Shown piece by piece: positions 8,092 to 16,201 of a stretch of DNA of 64,000 nt. This stretch comes from an uncultured Lachnospiraceae bacterium (lineage in GTDB: Bacteria; Bacillota; Clostridia; Lachnospirales; Lachnospiraceae). Location of the stretch: the NCBI GenBank assembly GCA_937920345.1, contig CALGVA010000073.1, positions 62,001 through 126,000 on the forward strand. Direction: 5' to 3'. The notes beneath the pieces are model-generated. The model was not told where the DNA came from. It was given only the letters and a program-made list of their open reading frames with translations, and did no database searches. Every line of letters starts with the position of its first letter. Within the stretch, counting starts at the first letter, position 1. Both the position numbers and the translations under genes were made by a program.

Positions 8092-9066
8092 TCATTCCGA
8101 ATATATTTCGCCCATCTTCTCAATGCGCCGCCGGATTTCCGAGCATACGGATTCCGGTGCAAGAACTTTTGCGGAAGGACCGAAAGACAGAATCATGCCG
8201 TAAACCCAATCGTCCAGCGCGCAGTGATAATGAACTTCAAAGTCTCCGTCAGGCAGGACGGTAATTTCTTCTTCATCAAACCGGTCATAGACGCGATAGG
8301 CTTCTTTGCTGTCGATCCGGATTGTAATTTCCGGCGCCGGCCTGTCCGCGGGAAAATCCGTATGCATGGTTGGTGCGGCGGTACAGGAGACGGTGTCTGA
8401 CAAGGTACGGCCCTGTCCGTCTTCCGGCGGTTTTGACAGCAGGTTAGCAGCTTCGTGGTGTCTTGTATCAAAAGTCGCGGCAAGCACTTCGACTCTTTTC
8501 ATCCGCAGCACTTTGAACAGCCGCATGGCCTGTTTGGTCCTGCAGTAAGCGCGCACATACCAGGTGTATTCTTTAAAGAGAAGCTGGATCGGTTCCGCGC
8601 AGCGATGGGTCATCCTGCCGTCCTGTCCGTAATAATCAAACGTAATGACATGTCTGCTCAGAATTGCGTTTTTAATCTGCTCAAAAAGTTCGGTTCTTTG
8701 TCCGCTCCAGTCGGAGAAGTCTATCGCAACCCAGTTTGTCGGTGTTTCCATGAAGAAATCTCCGAGTTTTGCCAGAATTTCGGCGTTTTCCTGGGCACCG
8801 GTTTCCGAGAGGCTTGTAAGCGCCGCGAGGATCTGCTGCTGTTCTTCTCTGGAAACCAGCATTTTATTGAGGACAAACTGTTCTGTCAGGCTGATGCCGC
8901 CGCCTCTTCCCTTGGTGGTGTAGACCGGAATACCGGCCAGACCGAGCGCGTCGATGTCACGGTAGATCGTCCGCACGGACACTTCAAACCGCTCCGCCAG
9001 TTCCTTCGCGGTCACGGATTCTTTATTCATTAAGATGTAGATGATACTGAGCAGCCGGTTGATCAT
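8092..9066 (-). CDS. YafY-family WYL-domain transcriptional regulator
   Basis: A 324-residue protein with an N-terminal winged helix-turn-helix (TAKELAERFEVSVRTIYRDI, about residues 19-38), then GIPVYTTKGRGGGISL. A WYL domain sits in the middle (ITFDYYGQDGR and the EYTWYVRAYCRTKQAMRLFK segment), with a C-terminal extension (WVYGMILSFGPSAKVLAPE). WYL regulators usually sense small ligands or nucleic acid. Its ATG overlaps the stop of the hydrolase gene by four bases (ATGA), so the two are translationally coupled, suggesting that the regulator controls this unit. GAAAGGATACC precedes the start. Confidence 0.85.
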   Translation of the reverse strand: MINRLLSIIYILMNKESVTAKELAERFEVSVRTIYRDIDALGLAGIPVYTTKGRGGGISLTEQFVLNKMLVSREEQQQILAALTSLSETGAQENAEILAKLGDFFMETPTNWVAIDFSDWSGQRTELFEQIKNAILSRHVITFDYYGQDGRMTHRCAEPIQLLFKEYTWYVRAYCRTKQAMRLFKVLRMKRVEVLAATFDTRHHEAANLLSKPPEDGQGRTLSDTVSCTAAPTMHTDFPADRPAPEITIRIDSKEAYRVYDRFDEEEITVLPDGDFEVHYHCALDDWVYGMILSFGPSAKVLAPESVCSEIRRRIEKMGEIYSE

Positions 9067-10094
9067 GGTATCCTTTCTGTTTTTGACAGATGCTGTATCT
9101 GTGAGCGTTCATTGATCGTTTCCTCAAAAACAATATTTTTGTCTATAAATGCAAATATTCTGGCAAAATACGTCTGCGGGTCGTAGTCCATGGCATTGGC
9201 GTGTCCGGCATCTTTGGCGATGTAGAGTTCTTTGGTGCCGGGGAAAGCCTTGTACACTTCATACCCCATGTCCGTTGGCACGAAATCATCCTTTTCGCCG
9301 TGGATAAAGAGCATCGGTTTATCACAGTGCGCAAGCTGCGTGAGAGCGGATGCTTTGACATAGTCGTAGCCGAGTCTGCGTCTGCTGATCGCACGGCAGG
9401 TATGGAGAATCGGAAAAGCCGGCAGATGATAGTCTCTCTTCATAACACATGCAAAGATGTCCCAGACGCTGGTGTACCCGCAGTCCTCTATATAGCCGAC
9501 TACATGATCAAGGTTCTTGCCGGCGGTCATCATGACGGTAGCGCCGCCCATGGAGATGCCGTGCAGAATGATTTGCGCATCGGCGTCCCGGCGGATGATC
9601 CAGTTGATCCACTCGGCAATATCTTCCTTATCCAGCCATCCCATACCGATGTATTTGCCCTCGCTGACTCCGTGCGCACGGTTATCGGGCAGCAGTACAT
9701 GGTATCCTTTCCGGTAGAAGACCGCGCCGTAGGGCAGCATGAAATGATGGCTGTCCTTGTAGCCATGGATGGAAATGACCCATCGGTGGGTGTCAGAGTC
9801 GTGCATCCGGTATTTGGCCCGCAGGATCAATCCGTCAGGATTTGTGATGGAAGCGTTTTTCATGGATTGCTCAAATTGAGCGCCCATTGCCCGAAGCTTT
9901 TGCCGATTGTCCATGTATGTTTCCTTAGCCGGGTCATCCGCACAGTCTTCCGCATTTGCAGGAGACTCCGGCACCGCTTCGTTTCTGTCTGGCACCGCCC
10001 TTAAGATATTTTTGATGAAAATAAGACTGATTCTGCGGAGAATCAGGAAAAATGCAGCCAGTATGAATAAGATTTTACGAAACGTTTTTTTCAT
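9063..10094 (-). CDS. Membrane-anchored alpha/beta hydrolase
   Basis: A 343-residue protein. The start at 10094 (MKKTFRK) has GGGAGGT upstream; a longer in-frame start at 10166 does not. One N-terminal membrane segment (ILFILAAFFLILRRISLIFI) is followed by an alpha/beta hydrolase fold: VISIHGYKDSHH near the oxyanion region, nucleophile elbow HGISMGGA, a likely acid in HGEKDDFVP, and catalytic His in KDAGHANAMD. The family resembles the cinnamoyl-ester-hydrolase-like YqkD group; the natural substrate is unknown. It is the first gene of a pair with the YafY regulator, overlapping it by four bases. Confidence 0.83.
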   Translation of the reverse strand: MKKTFRKILFILAAFFLILRRISLIFIKNILRAVPDRNEAVPESPANAEDCADDPAKETYMDNRQKLRAMGAQFEQSMKNASITNPDGLILRAKYRMHDSDTHRWVISIHGYKDSHHFMLPYGAVFYRKGYHVLLPDNRAHGVSEGKYIGMGWLDKEDIAEWINWIIRRDADAQIILHGISMGGATVMMTAGKNLDHVVGYIEDCGYTSVWDIFACVMKRDYHLPAFPILHTCRAISRRRLGYDYVKASALTQLAHCDKPMLFIHGEKDDFVPTDMGYEVYKAFPGTKELYIAKDAGHANAMDYDPQTYFARIFAFIDKNIVFEETINERSQIQHLSKTERIP

Positions 10095-10399
10095 GTTCAG
10101 TATTACCTCCCGCGTGTAACGATTATGTAGTAAGCGGACGCTGTTCACAGATAAAGATTCAGGCACAAACAGCGGAGGCTTAATTACAAATCGCTGTTTC
10201 AGATACAGTATACCACTTTAGGTTATGTTCTGCAGAGGGCAAGTGTATATCTTTATGAAATCTTTATAATTGCCTGATATTCTGTTCTCAGCATTTCGGG
10301 AGGTGCTCTCATCGGAATACGCCGCTTTGCAGTGCGAATCCGGTGCAGAAGGCGTTTTTTATGTGATAAGAAATTACATGTAGGAAAGGACAGGGAACA
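10095..10399. other. Divergent intergenic region, 305 bp
   Basis: Lies between the minus-strand hydrolase and the plus-strand immunity transporter. It should hold both promoters, but no textbook -35/-10 pair stands out. The only clear structure is a hairpin with a T-run at 10319-10360. No lantibiotic precursor-like open reading frame is seen here. Confidence 0.6.
10319..10360 (+). terminator. Attenuator-like hairpin in the leader of the immunity operon
   Basis: ACGCC (10319-10323) pairs with GGCGT (10351-10355), with an inner TTTGCA/TGCAGAA stem containing small bulges, then a run of six T. It stands 40 bases before the start of the ATPase gene and after any plausible promoter, so it may attenuate transcription. 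Function is inferred. Confidence 0.4.
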
Positions 10400-11101
10400 A
10401 TGGATATCATTTTGGAAACAAAAAATCTTTGTAAGAAATTTGGAAAACAGACTGCAGTAAATGATCTGTCTCTTCAGATCGAAAGAAATTCCGTCTACGG
10501 ACTGCTTGGTCCTAACGGCGCAGGCAAATCCACGACGCTCAAGATGATTGTGGGTATGTTGCGGCCGAGTGATGGTTCGATTCTGTTCGACGGACATACA
10601 TGGAACAGACGGGATCTGGGGGAAATCGGCGCGTTGATTGAGTCGCCGCCGCTCTATGATAATCTCACTGCAAAGGAGAATCTGGAGGTGCGGACAACGA
10701 TGCTCGGACTGCCGCAGTCACGGATCGAAGAGGTACTTCGCACGGTGGAATTAACAGATACGGGAAAAAAGCGTGCCGGGCAGTTTTCTATGGGCATGAA
10801 GCAGCGTCTCGGTATTGCACTGGCGCTGCTGAATCATCCCCGGCTGCTGATCCTGGATGAACCGACGAACGGGCTCGATCCGCTGGGCATACAGGAATTG
10901 CGGGAGCTGATCAGGTCATTTCCGGAACAGGGAATCACGGTCATACTGTCAAGCCATATTTTAAGTGAAGTGGAGCAGACGGCAGACCATATCGGCATAA
11001 TAGCGGACGGCAGGCTGGGATACAGCGGTGCAGTAGAGCGAGGGCAGGATCTGGAGGCGCTTTTTATGCAGGTAGTCCGGGATGCGGGAAAGGAGAGGTA
11101 G
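10400..11101 (+). CDS. Lantibiotic-immunity type ABC transporter, ATPase (LanF type)
   Basis: A 233-residue ATPase. Walker A GPNGAGKST is at residues 38-46, signature FSMGMKQR at 129-136, Walker B LLILDEP at 149-155, and switch histidine in LSSHIL. In place of the usual Q-loop glutamine it has glutamate, IGALIESPPLYDNL (Glu81). This E-loop is the known mark of LanF proteins, which drive expulsion of lantibiotics from the membrane. A GGAAAGGACAGGGAACA leader precedes the ATG. It is followed directly by two LanE/LanG-type permeases and a two-component pair. No precursor or modification genes are near, so it is probably a resistance rather than a producer module. Confidence 0.88.
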   Translation: MDIILETKNLCKKFGKQTAVNDLSLQIERNSVYGLLGPNGAGKSTTLKMIVGMLRPSDGSILFDGHTWNRRDLGEIGALIESPPLYDNLTAKENLEVRTTMLGLPQSRIEEVLRTVELTDTGKKRAGQFSMGMKQRLGIALALLNHPRLLILDEPTNGLDPLGIQELRELIRSFPEQGITVILSSHILSEVEQTADHIGIIADGRLGYSGAVERGQDLEALFMQVVRDAGKER

Positions 11102-11107
11102 CAGGTT

Positions 11108-11857
11108 ATGGAAAAGCAGGGTATGAATATGACAGCGTTGATTCGTTCGGAGAGACTTAAGATGCGTCATTCGTTCGGCAGATGGCTGCCGCTGTCAGCT
11201 GTAGTCGTACAGGTGTCAGTGTCCCTCTTTTTGAGCAGAGGGACAGCCTATTATTCTGTAAACGCGTGGAATTGGTGGTATACCACAATATTGCCGGGTA
11301 TGCTGGCAGTATTGTGTTATCTGGATATAAATAAGGAAAAGAGGCAGCACTGCGCTAATATGTTGACGACGCAGATTTCACCGGGCAGGTGCTTAACCGG
11401 AAAGATTCTGTACCTCGCGTCACGGCTTTTGTGCGCTAATCTGCTGATCTTCGGCGGCACAACTCTGGGCGGCCTGCTCATCGGTTCGCCGATTCCGGTC
11501 ATGAATGGATTCGCCGCCGCGCTGCTTCTGACGGTCTGCTCTTTATGGGAGATACCGCTGTATTTGATGCTGAGCGCGCGATTTGGTATGTTTGCAAATA
11601 TTTTTACATGTATGGTGGTGACGATCGGCAGCCTGATTGCGCTCGGCGCCTCTAAGATGTGGTGGATTTGTCCGGCATCGATTCCCTTCCGGCTGATGTG
11701 CCCCGTCTTGCAGATCATGCCCAACGGGCTGCTTGTCGAGGCGGGAAGCAGGTATGGGAATACAGGGGTCATTTGGCCCGGTGCAGCGTTGTCGGTCATA
11801 TGGTTCGTATCGCTTACGTTTGTCACTGCGCGCCGGTTTCGCAGGACGGCGGCGTGA
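11108..11857 (+). CDS. Lantibiotic-immunity ABC transporter permease (MutE/EpiE type)
   Basis: A 249-residue membrane protein with about six hydrophobic segments. The N-terminal LIRSERLKMRHSFGRWLP and the later NAWNWWYTTILPGMLAVLCY are typical of MutE/EpiE/SpaE immunity permeases, and WWICPASIPFRLMCPVLQIM near residue 190 is a further family mark. It starts seven bases after the ATPase stop, with AGGTAGCAGG ahead of it. With the LanG-type subunit it should form the membrane channel that returns cationic peptide antibiotics to the outside. Confidence 0.85.
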   Translation: MEKQGMNMTALIRSERLKMRHSFGRWLPLSAVVVQVSVSLFLSRGTAYYSVNAWNWWYTTILPGMLAVLCYLDINKEKRQHCANMLTTQISPGRCLTGKILYLASRLLCANLLIFGGTTLGGLLIGSPIPVMNGFAAALLLTVCSLWEIPLYLMLSARFGMFANIFTCMVVTIGSLIALGASKMWWICPASIPFRLMCPVLQIMPNGLLVEAGSRYGNTGVIWPGAALSVIWFVSLTFVTARRFRRTAA

Positions 11858-11875
11858 CAGAAAGGAAGAATTGCA

Positions 11876-12625
11876 ATGCACAATTTACTACGATATATGA
11901 AAGCAGATTATAGGAAAACAAGGCATACGCCTCTTCGCGCGGCACATTTGGCCGTTCCCTGTGTAACGGCGGCAGTCTTTTTAATCTATTATGCGGTAAC
12001 ACCATGGAATGCCTACAGCAAGGTACAGGCATATTTTCAGATCATGGGGATGGGATATCCTTTTCTGATCGGTACGTTTTGTGCTATAGTAGCAGAGCAG
12101 GAGGCTTTTGCGGGCGCATATCAGATGCTGTTAGCAGTTACGGACAGGAAAGCTGCTTTTATTTCAAAACCGGTGCTTCTGATATTGTTTGGAACAGGCT
12201 CAGTCATACTTGCTTCTGTGCTGTTCGGAACGGGATATTATTTTGTTCTGCGGCAGCATGTTGTACGGTACTCGTTCTATTGGATTGCCGCGTTTATGAT
12301 GGCGGGCTGCAGCATATTCCTGTACGTGTGGCATATGTTTCTTGCCTTGCGGTTTCATAAAGGAGCATCGGTTGGTCTGGGTATTGCGGAGAGTTTGTTG
12401 TCGGCGGTGCTTCTGACGGGGCTCGGGGATGGCATCTGGATGTTTTTTCCTGCAGCCTGGGCGTCGAGACTGGTGTGCACCGTGATGTCTTCATACAGCG
12501 CGGAACAGATGCCGCACATGGACTGTCGCAGCGATATGTGGATATGCGGGGCGGTAACCGCAGCGGCGTTTATACTCTACGTGCTATGGGGTGCCCGCTG
12601 GGAAGGGGCAAAGGGGAGCGATTAG
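11876..12625 (+). CDS. Lantibiotic-immunity ABC transporter permease (MutG type)
   Basis: A 249-residue membrane protein with about six hydrophobic segments. The N-terminal YMKADYRKTRHTPLRAAHLA and the EQEAFAGAYQMLLAVTDRKA loop match MutG/SpaG/EpiG immunity permeases, and the C-terminal GARWEGAKGSD is also usual. AAGGAAGAATTGCA precedes the ATG. It is the second permease of the LanFEG transporter and partners the proteins at 10400 and 11108. Confidence 0.85.
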   Translation: MHNLLRYMKADYRKTRHTPLRAAHLAVPCVTAAVFLIYYAVTPWNAYSKVQAYFQIMGMGYPFLIGTFCAIVAEQEAFAGAYQMLLAVTDRKAAFISKPVLLILFGTGSVILASVLFGTGYYFVLRQHVVRYSFYWIAAFMMAGCSIFLYVWHMFLALRFHKGASVGLGIAESLLSAVLLTGLGDGIWMFFPAAWASRLVCTVMSSYSAEQMPHMDCRSDMWICGAVTAAAFILYVLWGARWEGAKGSD

Positions 12626-12670
12626 GGGCGCCGGAGAAGGCACAGAACGTATGGGAAGGGACTGGAAGCT

Positions 12671-13333
12671 ATGGCAAATATTTTAGTGGTGGACGATGAC
12701 ACGGCGATTTTGACGATGATACGCAGAATCCTGGAAAAAGACGGCCATAATGTGACGATTGTGTCAGATTCTTTGAAGGCCAGTGTAATGAAGACGGATC
12801 TGTTTGATTTGATTCTTCTGGATGTCATGATGCCGGGGAAAGACGGGCTTGCATTGTGCGGGGAACTGCGGGATAAGGTGGACTGCCCGATTCTGTTCCT
12901 GACGGCTAAGTCGGAGGAAAGCAGTCTGGTACAGGGACTTAACGCCGGTGCGGACGACTATATCAGCAAGCCTTTCGGCGCGGCTGAGCTGCGCGCGAGG
13001 GTGGCGGCGCATCTTCGACGGGAGCGGAGAGAACATTTCATGGGGCTTACTTTTGCCGGGTCACGGTTTAATTTGTCCGCAAGACAGCTTGTGGTGGACG
13101 GTGCGGAGATCCCCCTGACCAGGGCGGAGTATCTGATCTGTGAATTTCTGGGAAGAAATCACGGACAGGTCTTTTCCAAGGAACAAATCTACGAGAGTGT
13201 ATTCGGGTTCGACGGTGAGAGCAACGATACGACGATTGCGACACACATTAAGAATATCCGGATGAAGCTGGAAAAACATTGTTATTCACCGATTAAGACA
13301 GTGTGGGGGATCGGGTATAAGTGGGAAGACTGA
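12671..13333 (+). CDS. OmpR-family response regulator of the immunity operon
   Basis: A 220-residue regulator. The receiver domain has an acidic pocket in VVDDD, the phosphoacceptor Asp51 in LILLDVMMPGKDG, the conserved threonine in FLTAK and the lysine in YISKPFG. The C-terminal winged helix (LTRAEYLICEFLGRN through DTTIATHIKNIRMKLE, ending WGIGYKWED) is of the OmpR/PhoB type, close to SpaR/NisR. It lies 45 bases after the LanG-type gene and just before its kinase, so it very likely controls the LanFEG genes in response to peptide antibiotics. Confidence 0.9.
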   Translation: MANILVVDDDTAILTMIRRILEKDGHNVTIVSDSLKASVMKTDLFDLILLDVMMPGKDGLALCGELRDKVDCPILFLTAKSEESSLVQGLNAGADDYISKPFGAAELRARVAAHLRRERREHFMGLTFAGSRFNLSARQLVVDGAEIPLTRAEYLICEFLGRNHGQVFSKEQIYESVFGFDGESNDTTIATHIKNIRMKLEKHCYSPIKTVWGIGYKWED

Positions 13334-13355
13334 TCGGCAAAGGAACAGGAAGATT

Positions 13356-14810
13356 ATGACAAAGACAAGATTAACAGACCGGCATGTCAAGCATAGAGAA
13401 ATACCGATGGGCTTATTTTTCCTAAAATATTTCTTATATATTTTTGTGGGAATTGTGCTGGTGGTGATCCTTCTTGCAGGCTTGTTCGGAATTTTGCTTA
13501 AAAGTGATCTGATTTATGAGGCGAGCTATGCAGAGAAACAGGCAAAGGCGGCGGTCACGGCAATACAGAGCGCAGAGCAGGTGACACCGGATTTGATTCC
13601 GGACTTGTGCCAATATGCGGTATTTGACAGGGAGGGTCATATGCTGAGCGGCGATATGGGAGAGAAGGAAGCGCTGCGGGCGTGGAATGTTATAAACGGC
13701 AGAGAGTATAACGGCGGCACATATATCGGAGCCGACTACTATCTGGGAATCCCGCGGAGGACGGAATGCTGCGTGCTGCGATATCAGCTGATTGTACAAT
13801 ACCGGTCAGCTGCGCTCAGAAGATATCTGCCGCAGCCGGAAATCTTATTGATCCTCATTTTTCTCGCGATCGTTTTTGCAATCATCTTATCAGTGTCTGT
13901 ACGGTTCAATGTCGCCGTCAGAAAGAAATTGATGCCGCTTGCCGACGCAGCGGACAGGATACAGAGACAGGAACTGGAGTTCAGAATTGCGCGTGGTTGT
14001 GTAAGAGAAATCAATACGATTCTGGATGCCATGGATGAGATGAGGATTGCCTTGCGGGAATCGTTAGAAAAGCAGTGGCGGATGGAGCAGACAAAGAATG
14101 AACAGATTTCGGCGCTCGCACATGATTTGAAGACGCCGCTCACGCTTGTGCGCGGCAATGCCGAATTGCTTGCGGATACGCATCTTACAGAAGAACAGAA
14201 TGAATATGCTGATTTTATCATGAACAGTGCTTTGCAGATGCAGGACTATGTGCAGATGATGATTGAGGTGGTCAGGTCATCCGTAACAATGCCTGTCAAC
14301 AGGAGGCAGATACCTGTTGTAGAGTTCCTGGAGGAACTTAAGCGGCAGGCCGGCGGGCTGTGCGCAGTCCAGCACGTTGCTCTTAAGTGGAACTGCACTG
14401 ATTTTACGGGAAAAATATATGCTGAGCCACGGCTTCTTATGCGGGCGTTTATGAATATTTTTGCGAATGCGGTGGAACACACGCCCTCCGGCGACATAAT
14501 TATGTTTGAAGGAAGGCAGGATGAAACGCATTTCGTATTTTCAATTACCGATTCCGGAAAGGGATTTACTCCGAATGCGCTGTGCCATGCGAAGGAGCAA
14601 TTCTATATGGACGACGGCAGCCGCAGCGCTGCAGGCTCCCACTATGGCATGGGGCTGTATATTGTTGATACAATTGTGCGACAGCATGATGGCGAGTTGA
14701 TTTTAGAAAATGCACCGTGTCCTTTTGCGGCAAAAGACCGCGGACCGGTTCCGGCGGACGAGTGTATGCATGGCGGTGCGAAGGTTAACGTGAAGATCCC
14801 GCGGCTGTAA
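13356..14810 (+). CDS. Sensor histidine kinase of the immunity operon
   Basis: A 484-residue membrane kinase. Two membrane segments (about residues 20-48 and 162-183) enclose an extracellular sensor part of about 110 residues. A HAMP-like linker follows, then the dimerisation/phosphoacceptor box SALAHDLKTPLTLVRG with His256, an N-box (MNIFANAVEHTPSG) and ATP-lid glycines (DSGKGF, GMGLYIVDTIV). The layout suits NisK/SpaK-type kinases that sense lantibiotics. AGGAAGATT precedes the ATG. It is the last gene of the five-gene unit, 22 bases after the response regulator. Confidence 0.9.
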   Translation: MTKTRLTDRHVKHREIPMGLFFLKYFLYIFVGIVLVVILLAGLFGILLKSDLIYEASYAEKQAKAAVTAIQSAEQVTPDLIPDLCQYAVFDREGHMLSGDMGEKEALRAWNVINGREYNGGTYIGADYYLGIPRRTECCVLRYQLIVQYRSAALRRYLPQPEILLILIFLAIVFAIILSVSVRFNVAVRKKLMPLADAADRIQRQELEFRIARGCVREINTILDAMDEMRIALRESLEKQWRMEQTKNEQISALAHDLKTPLTLVRGNAELLADTHLTEEQNEYADFIMNSALQMQDYVQMMIEVVRSSVTMPVNRRQIPVVEFLEELKRQAGGLCAVQHVALKWNCTDFTGKIYAEPRLLMRAFMNIFANAVEHTPSGDIIMFEGRQDETHFVFSITDSGKGFTPNALCHAKEQFYMDDGSRSAAGSHYGMGLYIVDTIVRQHDGELILENAPCPFAAKDRGPVPADECMHGGAKVNVKIPRL

Positions 14811-14839
14811 AGATTTTGCTGGGAATGTACGCCTGCATA

Positions 14840-14848
14840 TGGTATACT
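14840..14848 (+). promoter_or_regulatory. Extended -10 promoter of sstT
   Basis: TGGTATACT, with TATACT at 14843-14848, 66 bases ahead of the sstT start. No clear -35 box. Confidence 0.45.
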
Positions 14849-14913
14849 GTGAGGCGTAGCTTTTCAAGTTTCAGCCCGTAATGCTGACAGCACACAAGAA
14901 AGGATATGTGAGA

Positions 14914-16140
14914 ATGAAAAAAATGTGGGAGAAATGGACGGGAATCAGTCTCGTCAAACGTATTATCGCAGGACTGGCAATCGGTGTGATCCTGGCGCTG
15001 GTACTTCCCCGGGCATCCGGAATCGGGATTCTGGGCGATGTATTTGTAGGCGCACTTAAGGCGATCGCGCCGCTTCTGGTTTTTTTCCTGGTTATGAGTT
15101 CTTTATCCAATGCAGGAAAATCGCACGGCGGCGTAATTCGGACCGTTATTATTCTGTATATGTTCAGTACGGTGCTTGCGTCTGTCATTGCGGTATTTGC
15201 AAGTATGATTTTTCCGGTGGACATGGTATTACAAGAGGCGGCCGACACAGCTGCTTCCGCGCCGCAGGGCATTGTGGAGGTGCTTAGCACGCTCTTAATG
15301 AACGTGGTGGCTAATCCGGTGTCTGCGCTGGTGAATGCCAACTATATCGGGATTCTTTCCTGGGCGGTGCTTCTGGGCGTAGCGTTCCGCGGGGCGAAGG
15401 ATACGACCAAGGCGGCACTGGCCGATATTGCGGAAGGCATCTCGAAAGTGGTTACAACGATCATTAATCTGGCGCCTTTGGGTATTCTGGGTCTGGTCTA
15501 TACGAGTGTGACCACAAGCGGTCTGGAGACATTCACAGTATACGGCAGACTGCTGATACTTCTGGTAGGCTGTATGCTTGGCATCTATTTTGTTACCAAT
15601 CCGGTTCTCGTATACTGGTGTATCCGTAAGAACCCCTATCCTCTTATTTTCAAGTGTCTCAAACAGAGTGCGATCACGGCGTTCTTTACGAGGAGTTCCG
15701 CGGCAAATATTCCGGTCAATATGAAGATCTGTGAGGAGATGGGCCTGGATAAAGATACATATTCCGTGACGATTCCGCTCGGTGCGACCATTAATATGGA
15801 CGGCGCGGCAATTACCATAACGGTTATGACCATGGCGACGGTACATACGCTCGGTATTCCGGTAGACATCCCGACTGCGATCGTCCTTAGTCTGCTGGCA
15901 GCTTTGGCAGCCTGCGGTGCATCCGGTGTGGCGGGCGGTTCACTGTTACTTATCCCTATGGCATGTTCTCTTTTTGGCATCCCCGATGAGGTATCCATGC
16001 AGGTGGTGGCGGTCGGCTTTATTATCGGCGTGATCCAGGACTCTGTGGAGACGGCGCTCAACTCGTCTTCCGACTTACTGTTGTCGGCTTCGGCGGAGTT
16101 CAGGCAGTGGAGGCTGCAGGGGAAAGAAATCAGGTTTTAG
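14914..16140 (+). CDS. sstT: Serine/threonine:sodium symporter SstT
   Basis: A 408-residue inner-membrane symporter of the dicarboxylate/amino acid:cation family. The start at 14914 (MKKMWEKW) has AGGA ten bases upstream. Family marks are LVKRIIAGLAIGVILALVLP, AFFTRSSAANIPVNM (the serine-rich reentrant hairpin), IPLGATINMDGAAITITVMT (the substrate and sodium site) and the second hairpin ACGASGVAGGSLLLIPMAC. SstT imports serine and threonine with sodium. It stands alone behind its own promoter. The length is normal. Confidence 0.92.
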   Translation: MKKMWEKWTGISLVKRIIAGLAIGVILALVLPRASGIGILGDVFVGALKAIAPLLVFFLVMSSLSNAGKSHGGVIRTVIILYMFSTVLASVIAVFASMIFPVDMVLQEAADTAASAPQGIVEVLSTLLMNVVANPVSALVNANYIGILSWAVLLGVAFRGAKDTTKAALADIAEGISKVVTTIINLAPLGILGLVYTSVTTSGLETFTVYGRLLILLVGCMLGIYFVTNPVLVYWCIRKNPYPLIFKCLKQSAITAFFTRSSAANIPVNMKICEEMGLDKDTYSVTIPLGATINMDGAAITITVMTMATVHTLGIPVDIPTAIVLSLLAALAACGASGVAGGSLLLIPMACSLFGIPDEVSMQVVAVGFIIGVIQDSVETALNSSSDLLLSASAEFRQWRLQGKEIRF

Positions 16141-16201
16141 GATGCGCCTTCATAAGCGAATCTTAAGAGCGTAAAATACAATTACATAAATGGAGGAGCA
16201 T

